NCBI GenBank assembly: GCA_050485785.1
Contig: JBJHCA010000008.1
Span: 1-61,882 of the forward strand
DNA from: JBJHCA01 sp050485785
GTDB taxonomy: Bacteria > Bacteroidota > Bacteroidia > Chitinophagales > Saprospiraceae
Direction of reading: 5' to 3'
Length of the DNA: 61,882 nucleotides
A program made the position numbers and the translations under genes. Each line of letters starts with the position of its first letter. The first letter of the stretch is position 1. Positions 32,002 through 40,736 of this stretch are shown in pieces. The notes below the pieces were generated by a model that saw only the letters and a list, made by a program, of their open reading frames with translations, did not search any database and was not told the DNA's origin.

Positions 32002-33084
32002 TTACTCCCCACTTTTCAGGATAAATTGCGCCAGGTGAAGCTTACCGTCCGCCGGTTTTAGCATTTGCCTCAGGCGGCTGTACCCTCCCAGTTGCTTCTC
32101 CCTGAGTTCTCCGTACAGTAAGGCTTTCAAATGAGCGGTGAGCTGATCTTTGTTCAGTTCGCTCTGAATGAGTTCCGGCACCAGAGGTTTATTCAGCAGC
32201 AGATTGACCATGGCAATATAGGGTACCTTCACAATTTGCCGGGCCAGCCAAACAGACAGTGCACTGCCCCGGTAACAAACTATTTGGGGAACGTGGTGCA
32301 ATGCAGTTTCAAGCGTAGCCGTACCCGAAGCCACCAGGGCTGCATTGGCCTGCTCCAGCAGTTCATAGGTTCTGTTTTCCATCAATTCAACCCGCGTATC
32401 CTTCAGGTAACGATGGTAAAATGATGGATCTATGGCAGGAGCTCCGGCCAGTACAAACCGGCATTCGGGAAAGCTGTCGACCACCTGCATCATTACCGGT
32501 AAAATAGCCCTGATCTCTTGTTTTCGGCTGCCGGGAAGCAGAGCCACCAAAGGTTGGGCCGGAATGGGGCCCGGTTGCTTTTCGGGTATCACTTCCATAA
32601 GCGGATGGCCTGTGTAGATCACTTCCACTCCCCTGCTCTGAAACCACTCCACTTCGAAGGGAAGGATGACGAACAAGCGATCCACGTACTTTTTGAAGAT
32701 GCGAATTCTGCCGGGTTTCCATGCCCAGAGCTGAGGGGCAATGTAGTAATACACCTTGAATCCCTCAGTTTTTGCCCATTGGGCAATGCGGAGATTAAAG
32801 CCGGGATAATCCACCAGTAATATCGCATCGGGCTTAAAATCCCGGATTTGCTCTTTAACCTGTCTGAAATTCCGAATAATCCGGCCCAGATTCATAATGA
32901 TCTCAGCAAAGCCCATAAACGCGAGCTCGCGGATATGCTTGTGAATGCTTACCCCGGCAGCAGCCATCTTATCACCTCCCCATCCCTGCATATCCACTGT
33001 CGGATCAAGGGCTTTTAATTCAGCTGCTACGCCGGCAGCGTGCTGATCTCCTGATGCTTCACCGGCAATGATAAAAACTTTCAC
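32002..33084 (-). CDS. lpxB: lipid-A-disaccharide synthase
   Basis: This 360-residue GT19 glycosyltransferase condenses UDP-2,3-diacylglucosamine with lipid X to form the lipid A disaccharide. It shows the start VFIIAGEASGDQHAAGVAAE, LLVDYPGFNLRIAQWAK and PLVALLPGSRKQEIRAILPV. The donor-site ASGTATLETALHHVPQIVCY and the NLLLNKPLVPELIQ block follow. It follows the 101-residue membrane protein and surE in the same direction, forming a surE-TM-lpxB cluster. Confidence 0.96.
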   Translation of the reverse strand: MKVFIIAGEASGDQHAAGVAAELKALDPTVDMQGWGGDKMAAAGVSIHKHIRELAFMGFAEIIMNLGRIIRNFRQVKEQIRDFKPDAILLVDYPGFNLRIAQWAKTEGFKVYYYIAPQLWAWKPGRIRIFKKYVDRLFVILPFEVEWFQSRGVEVIYTGHPLMEVIPEKQPGPIPAQPLVALLPGSRKQEIRAILPVMMQVVDSFPECRFVLAGAPAIDPSFYHRYLKDTRVELMENRTYELLEQANAALVASGTATLETALHHVPQIVCYRGSALSVWLARQIVKVPYIAMVNLLLNKPLVPELIQSELNKDQLTAHLKALLYGELREKQLGGYSRLRQMLKPADGKLHLAQFILKSGE

Positions 33085-33090
33085 CCGGGT

Positions 33091-33396
33091 TTATCCGAAC
33101 GATAATACATTGAAGTGGAACAACCACCATATTGCATAGATCAGCGTAGGAAATATCATGCCCCGCATGGCATGGGTCATCCACCGCCGCTTAAATATCT
33201 GAAAGGGAATAATATTCAAACACAGGGCAAACAAGGCAGGTGTCCTGTTTCTGAATTCCGGTGACAATGCTTCAATAGCCCCAATGCCATCGAGCCAGTC
33301 ATAGATCACCAGCAAAATGCCGTAGCCCACAAATGGCACCAAAAAGCCTACCAGCAGGCCAAACCAGACTTTATTTTTATTGCGTAAATCAAACAT
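33091..33396 (-). CDS. small membrane protein between surE and lpxB
   Basis: This 101-residue protein has three hydrophobic segments (near residues 10-32, 53-67 and 77-97) and no recognised domain. It overlaps the surE stop by 8 bases and ends 6 bases before lpxB starts, so it is translated in the same operon. The tight coupling suggests a role connected to the envelope or lipid A (inference). Confidence 0.65.
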   Translation of the reverse strand: MFDLRNKNKVWFGLLVGFLVPFVGYGILLVIYDWLDGIGAIEALSPEFRNRTPALFALCLNIIPFQIFKRRWMTHAMRGMIFPTLIYAIWWLFHFNVLSFG

Positions 33397-34171
33397 GGGC
33401 AGCTTCAGTTTCCATATCCTTCAAATGGCGAATTGCACTGTGGGCAGTAAGATCGTGCATACTGGGTACCACCGAGGCGTATCCGTTCCTCAGTGCCCAG
33501 ATATCGGTATCTTCATGTTGTTCAAGGTTCACAAACTTACCGGTAAGCCAGTAATATTTTTGTCCCCGGGGATCCACGGCTTCTAAAAATTCTTCTACCC
33601 ACCGGGCTTCGGCCTGGCGGCAAACTTTTAATCCTTTGAGTTCATGCGGAGGTATTGCAGGAATATTCACGTTCAAAAGCCGGGTTTCCTTCAGGCCGTG
33701 TTCAAGTACATGACCCACCACCTGCTTCACAACCTTACGGGCAGTGCTCATGTCGGCATCCATGCTGTAGTCGAGCAATGAAAATCCAATGGAGTCAATA
33801 CCCTCAAGTGAGGCTTCCATGGCGGCCGACATTGTGCCGCTGTAAATGATATTGATGCTGGCATTGGAACCATGGTTGATCCCTGATACGCATAAGTCCG
33901 GCATCCGGTCTTTCAGCAAAACATGCTTGGCCAGCTTAACACAGTCAACCGGTGTGCCGCTGCACTCATAGGCATCAATGCCTTCAAACACTTCCACTTT
34001 GTTGAGCCGGAGAGGGTCTTCCAGGGTTACTGCATGGCCCATCCCCGATTGGGGTGAGTTGGGTGCCACCACAATCAAATCGCCAAACTCTCGCACTACA
34101 TCCACCAGTGCCTTAATACCCGGAGCAAACATGCCGTCGTCGTTGGTTACTAGTATCAGTGGTTTTTTCAT
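33389..34171 (-). CDS. surE: 5'/3'-nucleotidase SurE
   Basis: SurE is a metal-dependent nucleotidase (nucleoside 5'- and 3'-monophosphates). The sequence shows LVTNDDGMFAPGI with the metal-binding Asp pair, APNSPQSGMGHAVT, SGTPVDCVK and VSGINHGSNAS. The ATG at 34171 (260 residues) starts the first strand directly; in-frame ATGs at 34195 and 34204 would add a polar tail. It is the first gene of the surE-TM-lpxB cluster. Confidence 0.95.
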   Translation of the reverse strand: MKKPLILVTNDDGMFAPGIKALVDVVREFGDLIVVAPNSPQSGMGHAVTLEDPLRLNKVEVFEGIDAYECSGTPVDCVKLAKHVLLKDRMPDLCVSGINHGSNASINIIYSGTMSAAMEASLEGIDSIGFSLLDYSMDADMSTARKVVKQVVGHVLEHGLKETRLLNVNIPAIPPHELKGLKVCRQAEARWVEEFLEAVDPRGQKYYWLTGKFVNLEQHEDTDIWALRNGYASVVPSMHDLTAHSAIRHLKDMETEAAHV

Positions 34172-34326
34172 GGTATTTTTTTTGTTGATCTCCATTCCCG
34201 GCAATGTTGCCTGTTACCGATGTGTTTATATTTTCCGGATGCCGCTTTAATTTCATACCACGGAAGAAATTTTGTCTTTCTGTCCTGATATCGTTTCCGT
34301 CTTCATCCGGCTGTTGCTTAACGGTG

Positions 34327-35214
34327 CTATGCCGGCATTCCGGTTTGGCTTTTACTGTTGTTGAGCAGCGCTTCAGCCTTTTTGCGGGCTATGCTCATCT
34401 TGTAGTCACGCCATTTGTCTTTGAACAAGGTATTCAGGGATTTATTGACCAGAAAGTGTGTAGCCAGATTGAATATTCCTTTGGACAACTGACCGAAGCT
34501 GCTGTAAGCCCGCATGGAAATGGAAAAGCTACAGTTTTGGTAAACGATAAAATGCCAATATCCCGAGGGTATGAACAAGGTTTCACCTGGGTGCAGCAAG
34601 ATTTCAAAACCTGAAGCTTCTTTTACTGCCGGATACAACTTTGCGTTTTTGCTTTCATCGTCAGGGTCAAGATAAGAGTGCACGGTAAAGGGTTGCTTGT
34701 ACAGTGCTGTTGACTGGTCAGGGGCAAACAGGATAACTCTTTTTGTCCCGTGAAACTGGCTCAGAAACACGTGGGCCATGTCGATATCATAATGCAGCCC
34801 CACCTTGGCACCTTCTCCGCCAAAAAACAAAAAAGGTGGTCCGGTTTTCACTCTCTGAAGAATTTCCGGTACGGGAATATGGGACTCCAGTTCGGGTATG
34901 TTTTTCAGGATGTTGAACAAGAACAGACGCAAGCTGGACGGGCCGTTCTCAATGGATTCCAGGTATTCCCTGAATGGGATTTCCATAACCGAGGACATGT
35001 AGTTCTTTCCAGGTTTGTGGTAATCTTCGTTATATACAGGGACGGGCACGTGGCCATACTTTTCCTTGAAAAAACCGATATTCCATAACTCTCCGGCTTT
35101 CCAGCCTTTCATAAAATCCGTGAACACCACCGGCTTCAATGGTTCCATATATTCCTGCCTGAATCGGCTTATATCATAGCCTTCAATGCGATCGATGTGC
35201 CTGGTCAATTTCAT
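34327..35214 (-). CDS. cupin-8/JmjC-type Fe(II)/2-oxoglutarate oxygenase-like protein
   Basis: This 295-residue protein has the cupin-8 facial triad: H141 and D143 in GLHYDIDMAHVFLSQFHG and H221 in IPSGYWHFIVYQ, with PGETLFIPSGYWH as the second conserved block. Such proteins hydroxylate proteins or small molecules (family knowledge); the substrate is unknown. The C-terminus (residues 235-290) is a basic helical tail. It has no signal peptide. It lies 155 bases upstream of surE in the same direction. Confidence 0.82.
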   Translation of the reverse strand: MKLTRHIDRIEGYDISRFRQEYMEPLKPVVFTDFMKGWKAGELWNIGFFKEKYGHVPVPVYNEDYHKPGKNYMSSVMEIPFREYLESIENGPSSLRLFLFNILKNIPELESHIPVPEILQRVKTGPPFLFFGGEGAKVGLHYDIDMAHVFLSQFHGTKRVILFAPDQSTALYKQPFTVHSYLDPDDESKNAKLYPAVKEASGFEILLHPGETLFIPSGYWHFIVYQNCSFSISMRAYSSFGQLSKGIFNLATHFLVNKSLNTLFKDKWRDYKMSIARKKAEALLNNSKSQTGMPA

Positions 35215-35256
35215 GCTTTGTCTTCACCTTTTAAAAACTGGGCAAAATTCGGAATT

Positions 35257-36507
35257 TTACGGCAATTTTTGAAGATTTTCTACTATTCCTGCACTTTCAT
35301 TAGGCATTAACAGAAAGAGTTTTCCGTAAAAATTAATGCCGCCGGCTACGCGTAATGCCTCGGTGCCAATTCCGGTATAGAGGTCAACCCTGCCCGGGCC
35401 GCGGATGCCTCCTCCGGTGTCCTGAGGCAGCAATATTCGCCATTCGTAATGCGAAAAGGTAAACCGGTCAGCTGTTACCGGTATCTGTGCAAGCATTACC
35501 GAGCCCAGTGGAATGTAAGTTGGGTCCACAGCGATAGACATATTGGGAATGAGCGGCAAGCCGGCAGCACCGGTTGGTGGTAACAAGCTCGTTTCAAAAA
35601 ACACATAGGAGGCATTGTGATTCAGCACCTGCTGCATGCGATCAGGATTTTCTTCGGCAAAGGCATGCAACTGAAAATAGGACAGGCTTTCAATGTTCTC
35701 TTCGTCGTCGCGCAAATTGAACAACTCCCGGCTGATACTCTGATACCTGATGCCATTGGTGCCGGCAAAAGAAAGCATGATCAGTCCTCCACCCGGAAAC
35801 CGTAGATATCCGCTGCCCTGCCGCTGCAAATAATACACATCAAGTGGATTCTTGGCCCAGGCGATCTCCAGTCCAAGCCCTTCCAGGGCTCCGCCTATTT
35901 CGATGGCTTCGCGGGTAGGCAAACTTCCTTCCCATTCCATCGGATACCGGTAAATGGGATAGCGAAAAACCGAATCCTGAAGTGTGTCCGCCTCAACAAT
36001 GGGGGTATAGTATCCCGTAAAATGGACATTACCTCTTCCGTCGCGCCCTCGATGGCGGTATACTGTCAATGAAGCGGAAACATCTTCGGTATGATTCCTG
36101 CAATCGAGCAACAACTCATTGACCATGCGCAGGTAGGCCTGGATTACGAAATACATCGAGTCATAGGCCGTGCTGTCGCGCGTAAAGCCCAGATACCGCA
36201 GCTGTTGTTCCAGACCTGCAATGTGGTCTGAACTGACGGCGCAAAGCTCCATCAGAATGCATCTGACCATGCTGTCACAGGCGGGGTCAGCCGGCTCGTA
36301 AAGTGCATAAATTGAGTCTGCCGTGAAGTCAAAGCCATCGTGACCAATGGGAACAAACAAAGAGTCATCGGGAAAATCAAACATCCGCCCCGGGCAATCG
36401 GGCTCCGTATTTCCGTGAAAATCATCATCGCAGGGTTCATCACACGCCACCATCACAACCACCAGGGTAACTGCGAATAAGATGGACCGAAGTTGATCAG
36501 CTTGCAT
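35257..36507 (-). CDS. MltA-family lytic murein transglycosylase lipoprotein
   Basis: This 416-residue predicted outer-membrane lipoprotein has the lipobox VVVMVAC (Cys22). Its MltA domain includes FTGYYTPIVEADTLQD, and the C-terminal 3D domain DTGGGIRGPGRVDLYTGIG supplies the catalytic Asp region. It cleaves glycan strands with formation of 1,6-anhydro ends. It ends 42 bases before the cupin-8 gene starts on the same strand. Confidence 0.85.
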   Translation of the reverse strand: MQADQLRSILFAVTLVVVMVACDEPCDDDFHGNTEPDCPGRMFDFPDDSLFVPIGHDGFDFTADSIYALYEPADPACDSMVRCILMELCAVSSDHIAGLEQQLRYLGFTRDSTAYDSMYFVIQAYLRMVNELLLDCRNHTEDVSASLTVYRHRGRDGRGNVHFTGYYTPIVEADTLQDSVFRYPIYRYPMEWEGSLPTREAIEIGGALEGLGLEIAWAKNPLDVYYLQRQGSGYLRFPGGGLIMLSFAGTNGIRYQSISRELFNLRDDEENIESLSYFQLHAFAEENPDRMQQVLNHNASYVFFETSLLPPTGAAGLPLIPNMSIAVDPTYIPLGSVMLAQIPVTADRFTFSHYEWRILLPQDTGGGIRGPGRVDLYTGIGTEALRVAGGINFYGKLFLLMPNESAGIVENLQKLP

Positions 36508-36581
36508 GCGATGCCTGAAAAATTGCAGCTAAATTAGAAAAGGATTTGGAATTATCCCGATCCGGATTTTAAGGGCTATTA

Positions 36582-38228
36582 TTGCACCTCAATAGAAGTA
36601 CATTGAACCTGATCAAATCAGAACGCCTGTTTATTATTGTTTGGAGTGCATTTTTTGCCTTCATGCTCCTTTACGGTGCCGATCATCTGAGTTTATGGGA
36701 TCAGGATGAGGCTGCCTATGCCGGCTTTGCTCATCACATGGCTGAAGGCGGATCCCGGGTAATCCCCGTTTTTCCCTGGTCAGAAATTCACCGCAAACCG
36801 CCGCTTCAGTTTTGGCTCACTGCAGCCATGTTTAAGGTTTGGGGGGCGCAGGAATGGGTAGTGAGAGTGGTTCCCATTCTCGCAGTCGGCCTCCTGCCCC
36901 TGATCATGTTTCTGGGCTTGCGGAATATTCTTCACCGCGAAGTGGCTCTCTGGTCTGCCATCATCACCGGATCAACCTTGCTTATTCCGGTTTATGGCAA
37001 AATTGCGTTTGTTGACGGGTTATTGTTGTTTTTCTGCACGGTTTGTCTTGTCTGCCTCATAAGGATCACACAACGTGATTCACTGCGTGATGTGCTTATC
37101 TTCTGGTTTGCTATGTCTGCTGCCCTGCTGGTAAAAGGCCCTCCGGTGCTGATCATTACCGGCACGGCCATACTGGTTTTGGTGTTTTTTGAACAGGGCC
37201 GTAAAACTATCCGGCATCTTCAACCCTGGTGGGGTTACCCGTTGGCTCTATTGCCATTTGCCCTTTGGGTTGTAGCTACCATCCGCGAAGACGGTGGGCT
37301 GTTTGCAGGAGAAATGCTGGACTGGTATGTGCTTCAGCGTATTGGCATGGGTTCGGGTACCGCAGTGCTCGATACCTGGTCGGGGCCGCCCGGGTATTAC
37401 CTGGTGATCCATTTATTTGCATTGATTCCGTGGATATGGCTATTCCCTGCGGGAATAAGACTTGTACGCCAAATGCCATACGAAAATGCAGGGATGTTTG
37501 CCACGATCATTGCCTGGCTGGCCGGCAGCTGGCTGGTCTGGGAAGCTCTTCCTTCGAAACTGCCCTCGTACACGCTGGCAGCGCATCCCATGCTGGCCAT
37601 AGTGCTGGCCTGGGGCCTGCATCGACTTGGCAGTGTCAACAATACAGACCGGATTATTGGTGTGCTGGGCGCATTGCTGGCATTTCTATTAAGCCTGGGA
37701 CTCATCATGGGGCTGGTAGGTTTTGCCGGTCCGGCCATGTTTGTTCCAGCCGTGGTGGCAGTGATCTTTTTTTGGGCGCCGCTGTTGCTGGGCACAATAG
37801 CTTACAACCTTAATGAAAAAGTGGTGGCCTTCAGGCTGATAGCCCTGGGAACGGTGTTGTTCTCGGTGTTGGTTTGGACGCGAATAGTGCCTTCGCTGGA
37901 GCCGGCCCGGGGAGTTTATAAAACCATGCATGGCCATCTGGCTGAAATGGCAGCAGAGGGAGAACACGAAAAAGTACTCTACCGGCTCGACAATCCAACC
38001 CGTATGCCCTCATTTATGGTTTATGCTGCCTGGAACAATACCCTGGAATGGTTTGAAGAGGAACAACCCGGCCTTCCCGGCAACAAAGACCTGCCACTGC
38101 TGACCTATAACAAACTCATGACTCCGGCTGATACACTTGACCGCACCGTGATCAGAGAGTGGCCGGGATGGATTTCCGACCGAAATCTGCCTGTGCGCTT
38201 CTATTTGCTGTCACCGGTCAGGGATTAG
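36582..38228 (+). CDS. GT39-type membrane glycosyltransferase (ArnT/PMT-like)
   Basis: This 548-residue polytopic protein has about 11 hydrophobic segments. The first periplasmic loop contains the catalytic acid motif LSLWDQDEAAYAGFAHHMAE typical of GT39/GT83 enzymes using polyprenyl-phosphate sugars. The helix FWFAMSAALLVKGPP and the loop PSKLPSYTLAAHPMLA also fit ArnT-like proteins. It may modify lipid A or other envelope glycans; donor and acceptor are unknown. The frame opens at a TTG (36582); another TTG at 36603 is possible and no early ATG exists. It is convergent with the microprotein, with stops overlapping. Confidence 0.83.
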   Translation: MHLNRSTLNLIKSERLFIIVWSAFFAFMLLYGADHLSLWDQDEAAYAGFAHHMAEGGSRVIPVFPWSEIHRKPPLQFWLTAAMFKVWGAQEWVVRVVPILAVGLLPLIMFLGLRNILHREVALWSAIITGSTLLIPVYGKIAFVDGLLLFFCTVCLVCLIRITQRDSLRDVLIFWFAMSAALLVKGPPVLIITGTAILVLVFFEQGRKTIRHLQPWWGYPLALLPFALWVVATIREDGGLFAGEMLDWYVLQRIGMGSGTAVLDTWSGPPGYYLVIHLFALIPWIWLFPAGIRLVRQMPYENAGMFATIIAWLAGSWLVWEALPSKLPSYTLAAHPMLAIVLAWGLHRLGSVNNTDRIIGVLGALLAFLLSLGLIMGLVGFAGPAMFVPAVVAVIFFWAPLLLGTIAYNLNEKVVAFRLIALGTVLFSVLVWTRIVPSLEPARGVYKTMHGHLAEMAAEGEHEKVLYRLDNPTRMPSFMVYAAWNNTLEWFEEEQPGLPGNKDLPLLTYNKLMTPADTLDRTVIREWPGWISDRNLPVRFYLLSPVRD

Positions 38229-38362
38229 GTTGCGAGATTCTGGAAAAGGAAAAACAACAACATCAGTAATACCAATACCCCTACCAGCACTACCACCAGA
38301 ACTTTTTTACCTTCTTTGGCCTGCCGGGCATCTCTGTTTCGCTTTCTTTTTGATTTGGCCAT
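38225..38362 (-). CDS. 45-residue basic single-pass membrane microprotein
   Basis: A short reading frame from ATG (38362) to TAA (38225) encodes a strongly basic N-terminus (AKSKRKRNRDARQAKEGKK) followed by one hydrophobic helix (LVVVLVGVLVLLMLLFFLF) and QNLAT. The positive-inside layout predicts an N-in tail-anchored microprotein. It overlaps the convergent glycosyltransferase stop by 4 bases. A terminator lies just upstream, ending the prohibitin-like transcript, so the microprotein would need its own promoter in 38363-38460. Confidence 0.6.
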   Translation of the reverse strand: MAKSKRKRNRDARQAKEGKKVLVVVLVGVLVLLMLLFFLFQNLAT

Positions 38363-38459
38363 AGCACTTAGTTTTTTGCTTGCGTTGCTGAGATTTCGCC
38401 GGTTGGATCATGCAATTTCTCAGTTTTTGATTCCATGTCTGTTTGCGATGGCAATAATA

Positions 38460-38489
38460 AAAAAAGGCCTGCATATGCAGGCCTTTTTT
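38460..38489. terminator. bidirectional rho-independent terminator
   Basis: A perfect 30-bp palindrome with GC core GGCCTGCA/TGCAGGCC flanked by A6 and T6. It lies 22 bases past the prohibitin-like stop on the minus strand and gives a U tract in either direction. Confidence 0.85.
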
Positions 38490-38511
38490 ATTTCAAAATA
38501 TCGTGTTTCCT

Positions 38512-39327
38512 TTATTGTCCACCCAGTATCAGGGGAAGTCCGGAATCGCCAGCTCCCACGACAACAACTTTGGAATTCGGGCTGCGGGCCAGTTCCAGTG
38601 TGGCTTCAATTCCGCGCTCCCGAAGAATATTCTCCGTTAAGCTGGCACTAACAATGCGGTTGGCGGTAGCACGACCTTCAGCATCAATGCGGCGGCGTTC
38701 GGCTTCCTGCTCTTCGCGTTGCAGTCGGAAAACATACTCCAGTGCAGACTGCTCTTCCTTGAGCTTGCGCTCGATGGCCAGCTGCAGATCCTGCGGTAAT
38801 TGAATTGAACGGATCAGTACGGCCCGGACATCAACATGATTTCGATGCAGAGAATTCTGCAGGCTTTCAAATATGAGCTTTTGTACCGTATCGCGCTTAG
38901 TAGCATACAACTCTTCCGGAGTAAATTTACCCACCACATCCCTTACGGCAGACCTGGCTTCGGGAATTACCAGATTATTGGTGTATTCCTGACCGAATTT
39001 TTCGTGCAGGTAACCAATTTCGCTGTAAATTGGATTGTAGCGTGTAGAGACTTCCACAAAAATGCTCAATCCATTGGATGAAAGCACGTCCATCTGCTCT
39101 TCGCGCTGGCGTTCACGCACGGTATAAACATGCATCGTATTCCAGGGAGCTATGATATGGAAGCCCGGCTGATAGATATTTTCCTTGTCCAGTCCCCCGC
39201 TAAAGCGTTTAAACAAAACACCCCGTTCACCGGCATCGATGGTAAGGAAAATACTGTTAGACAAACTGATAATGATAATGAGAAAAATGACGCCAAAAAT
39301 GGCAATGGAAGTGAGATTGCGATTCAT
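38512..39327 (-). CDS. SPFH/prohibitin-family membrane protein
   Basis: This 271-residue protein has an N-terminal membrane helix (IAIFGVIFLIIIISLSNSIF) followed by the SPFH domain (TIDAGERGVLFKRFSGGLDK). A helical coiled region follows (QLAIERKLKEEQSALEYVFR, then ERRRIDAEGRATANRIVSAS). The family forms ring scaffolds in the inner membrane; the partner protease is not encoded nearby. It ends at the strong bidirectional terminator. Confidence 0.9.
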   Translation of the reverse strand: MNRNLTSIAIFGVIFLIIIISLSNSIFLTIDAGERGVLFKRFSGGLDKENIYQPGFHIIAPWNTMHVYTVRERQREEQMDVLSSNGLSIFVEVSTRYNPIYSEIGYLHEKFGQEYTNNLVIPEARSAVRDVVGKFTPEELYATKRDTVQKLIFESLQNSLHRNHVDVRAVLIRSIQLPQDLQLAIERKLKEEQSALEYVFRLQREEQEAERRRIDAEGRATANRIVSASLTENILRERGIEATLELARSPNSKVVVVGAGDSGLPLILGGQ

Positions 39328-39350
39328 ATTAACCTGTTTTTTTGCGGGTT

Positions 39351-39358
39351 CAAAGATA
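39351..39358 (-). promoter_or_regulatory. predicted -7 element of the prohibitin-like gene
   Basis: TATCTTTG on the minus strand (39358-39351), 23 bases upstream of the ATG. No clear -33 TTG at the expected distance. Confidence 0.4.
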
Positions 39359-39387
39359 CAATATCCTTTTTAAAGGGTATGTATTTC

Positions 39388-40662
39388 TCAGAACCATTGT
39401 TCATAAAAGCTTACAATATCGGGGTCAACACGCACATCGCGCGGTTGCAGTTTATGCTGCAGTATTAGCCCCTCAAGTGATGTACAACGACTGAGCGCAA
39501 CATAAGTTTGCCCGTGCTCAAATGAACCTCCTTCCATATTGAGCAATACCCGGTCAAACGTCTTGCCCTGACTCTTATGGATGGTGAGGGCCCAGGCCGG
39601 CTTCAGGGGAAGTTGGGTAAAGGTGCCCAGAACTTCGGTTTCAAAGTCCTTCTTATTGCCTGACATACGGTAGCTGATCACTTCCCACTGATGGGGCTCA
39701 ATTTTTCGCGGCTCCTGTTCAGGGTCATCATCCAGCATTACGTACACCGCATCGGACTCAATATCGCATACAGTAGCCAGGCTTCCGTTGACATAAAGTT
39801 TATCGGGGTCGTTTTTCAGCATCATTACCCGGGCATTCTTGCGCAAATACAACTGTTCCTCCACCGGAAATGAACGTGAACGAATACTGCCCTGCTGAAC
39901 AGCAGTAAACAACCTCATTTCGCCAAAAAGCCTGTCCATGGCTCTGCGGTTGATCTCATCCACCGTGCGGTTGCGCGCACAGAGGGTGATATAGCGGTGA
40001 TCGCTTTCGTCAAAGGGCACACAGCGGGCATTGATCTGCTCAAAATCATCATATTCGAGTTGATTGCGCCTGAAGCGGTCGAGCAAATCGATAAAGCTCC
40101 GGTCCGTTTGCCTGAATACTTCGGTGAGTTCAAAAGTCTTCAGAGCCAGTTGATCAAAAACCCGGGCTGAGAAAAAGTAGGGAGAACTGTATTCAAACTG
40201 CCTCAATATGTCCAGTTCTTGCCTGGGCAACACCGGCGGAAGCTGAAACAAGTCACCGACAAACAGCATCTGAACACCACCAAATGGTGTGTCCGGAGCC
40301 TTCCGTATGAAGCGAAGCTTCATGTCAATAGCATCGAGGATATCGGCCCGCAACATAGATACCTCATCGATTACAATGAGTTCCAGTGCCCGTAAAATAT
40401 TGACGCGAAAAGGTTTTTTCCAGTCAGCCTCCCTGATGAGCGTAGGCGGAAATCCAAAAAAAGAATGGACCGTCATGCCGCCAATATTGAGCGCTGCTAC
40501 CCCCGTGGGTGCCAGCAATACCGTTTTTTTGGAAGTCAGCTTTAAAAAAGTTCTGATGAAAGTCGACTTCCCCGTACCGGCCCGGCCGGTAATAAAATAG
40601 TGATCTACAGAAGATTCAATGTTCTCGGTCAGATACCTGAAATCGGGGTGAAGTCGTTTCAT
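39388..40662 (-). CDS. PIF1-like AAA helicase
   Basis: This 424-residue SF1B helicase-like ATPase has Walker A ITGRAGTGKSTFIRTF and the PIF1 block LLAPTGVAALNIGGMTVHSFF. Walker B is VIDEVSMLRADILDAI, motif III lies in QMLFVGDLFQLPPVL, and the C-terminal motifs are LTIHKSQGKTFDRVLLN and QTYVALSRCTSLEGL. It probably unwinds DNA (including G-quadruplexes in characterised relatives). The length is short but has all motifs, as usual in Bacteroidota. Confidence 0.92.
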   Translation of the reverse strand: MKRLHPDFRYLTENIESSVDHYFITGRAGTGKSTFIRTFLKLTSKKTVLLAPTGVAALNIGGMTVHSFFGFPPTLIREADWKKPFRVNILRALELIVIDEVSMLRADILDAIDMKLRFIRKAPDTPFGGVQMLFVGDLFQLPPVLPRQELDILRQFEYSSPYFFSARVFDQLALKTFELTEVFRQTDRSFIDLLDRFRRNQLEYDDFEQINARCVPFDESDHRYITLCARNRTVDEINRRAMDRLFGEMRLFTAVQQGSIRSRSFPVEEQLYLRKNARVMMLKNDPDKLYVNGSLATVCDIESDAVYVMLDDDPEQEPRKIEPHQWEVISYRMSGNKKDFETEVLGTFTQLPLKPAWALTIHKSQGKTFDRVLLNMEGGSFEHGQTYVALSRCTSLEGLILQHKLQPRDVRVDPDIVSFYEQWF

Positions 40663-40707
40663 GCCAGTTGTTAAGCATTAGCAAGCTGCAGAATGCATGC
40701 TTTTAGC

Positions 40708-40715
40708 TAACTTTG
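40708..40715 (+). promoter_or_regulatory. predicted -7 element of the TPR/PD40 gene
   Basis: TAACTTTG, a TAnnTTTG match 21 bases before the first ATG of the gene (40737). A -33 TTG is not evident. Confidence 0.4.
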
Positions 40716-40736
40716 TGTACCTAAAGGTTTACTCGT

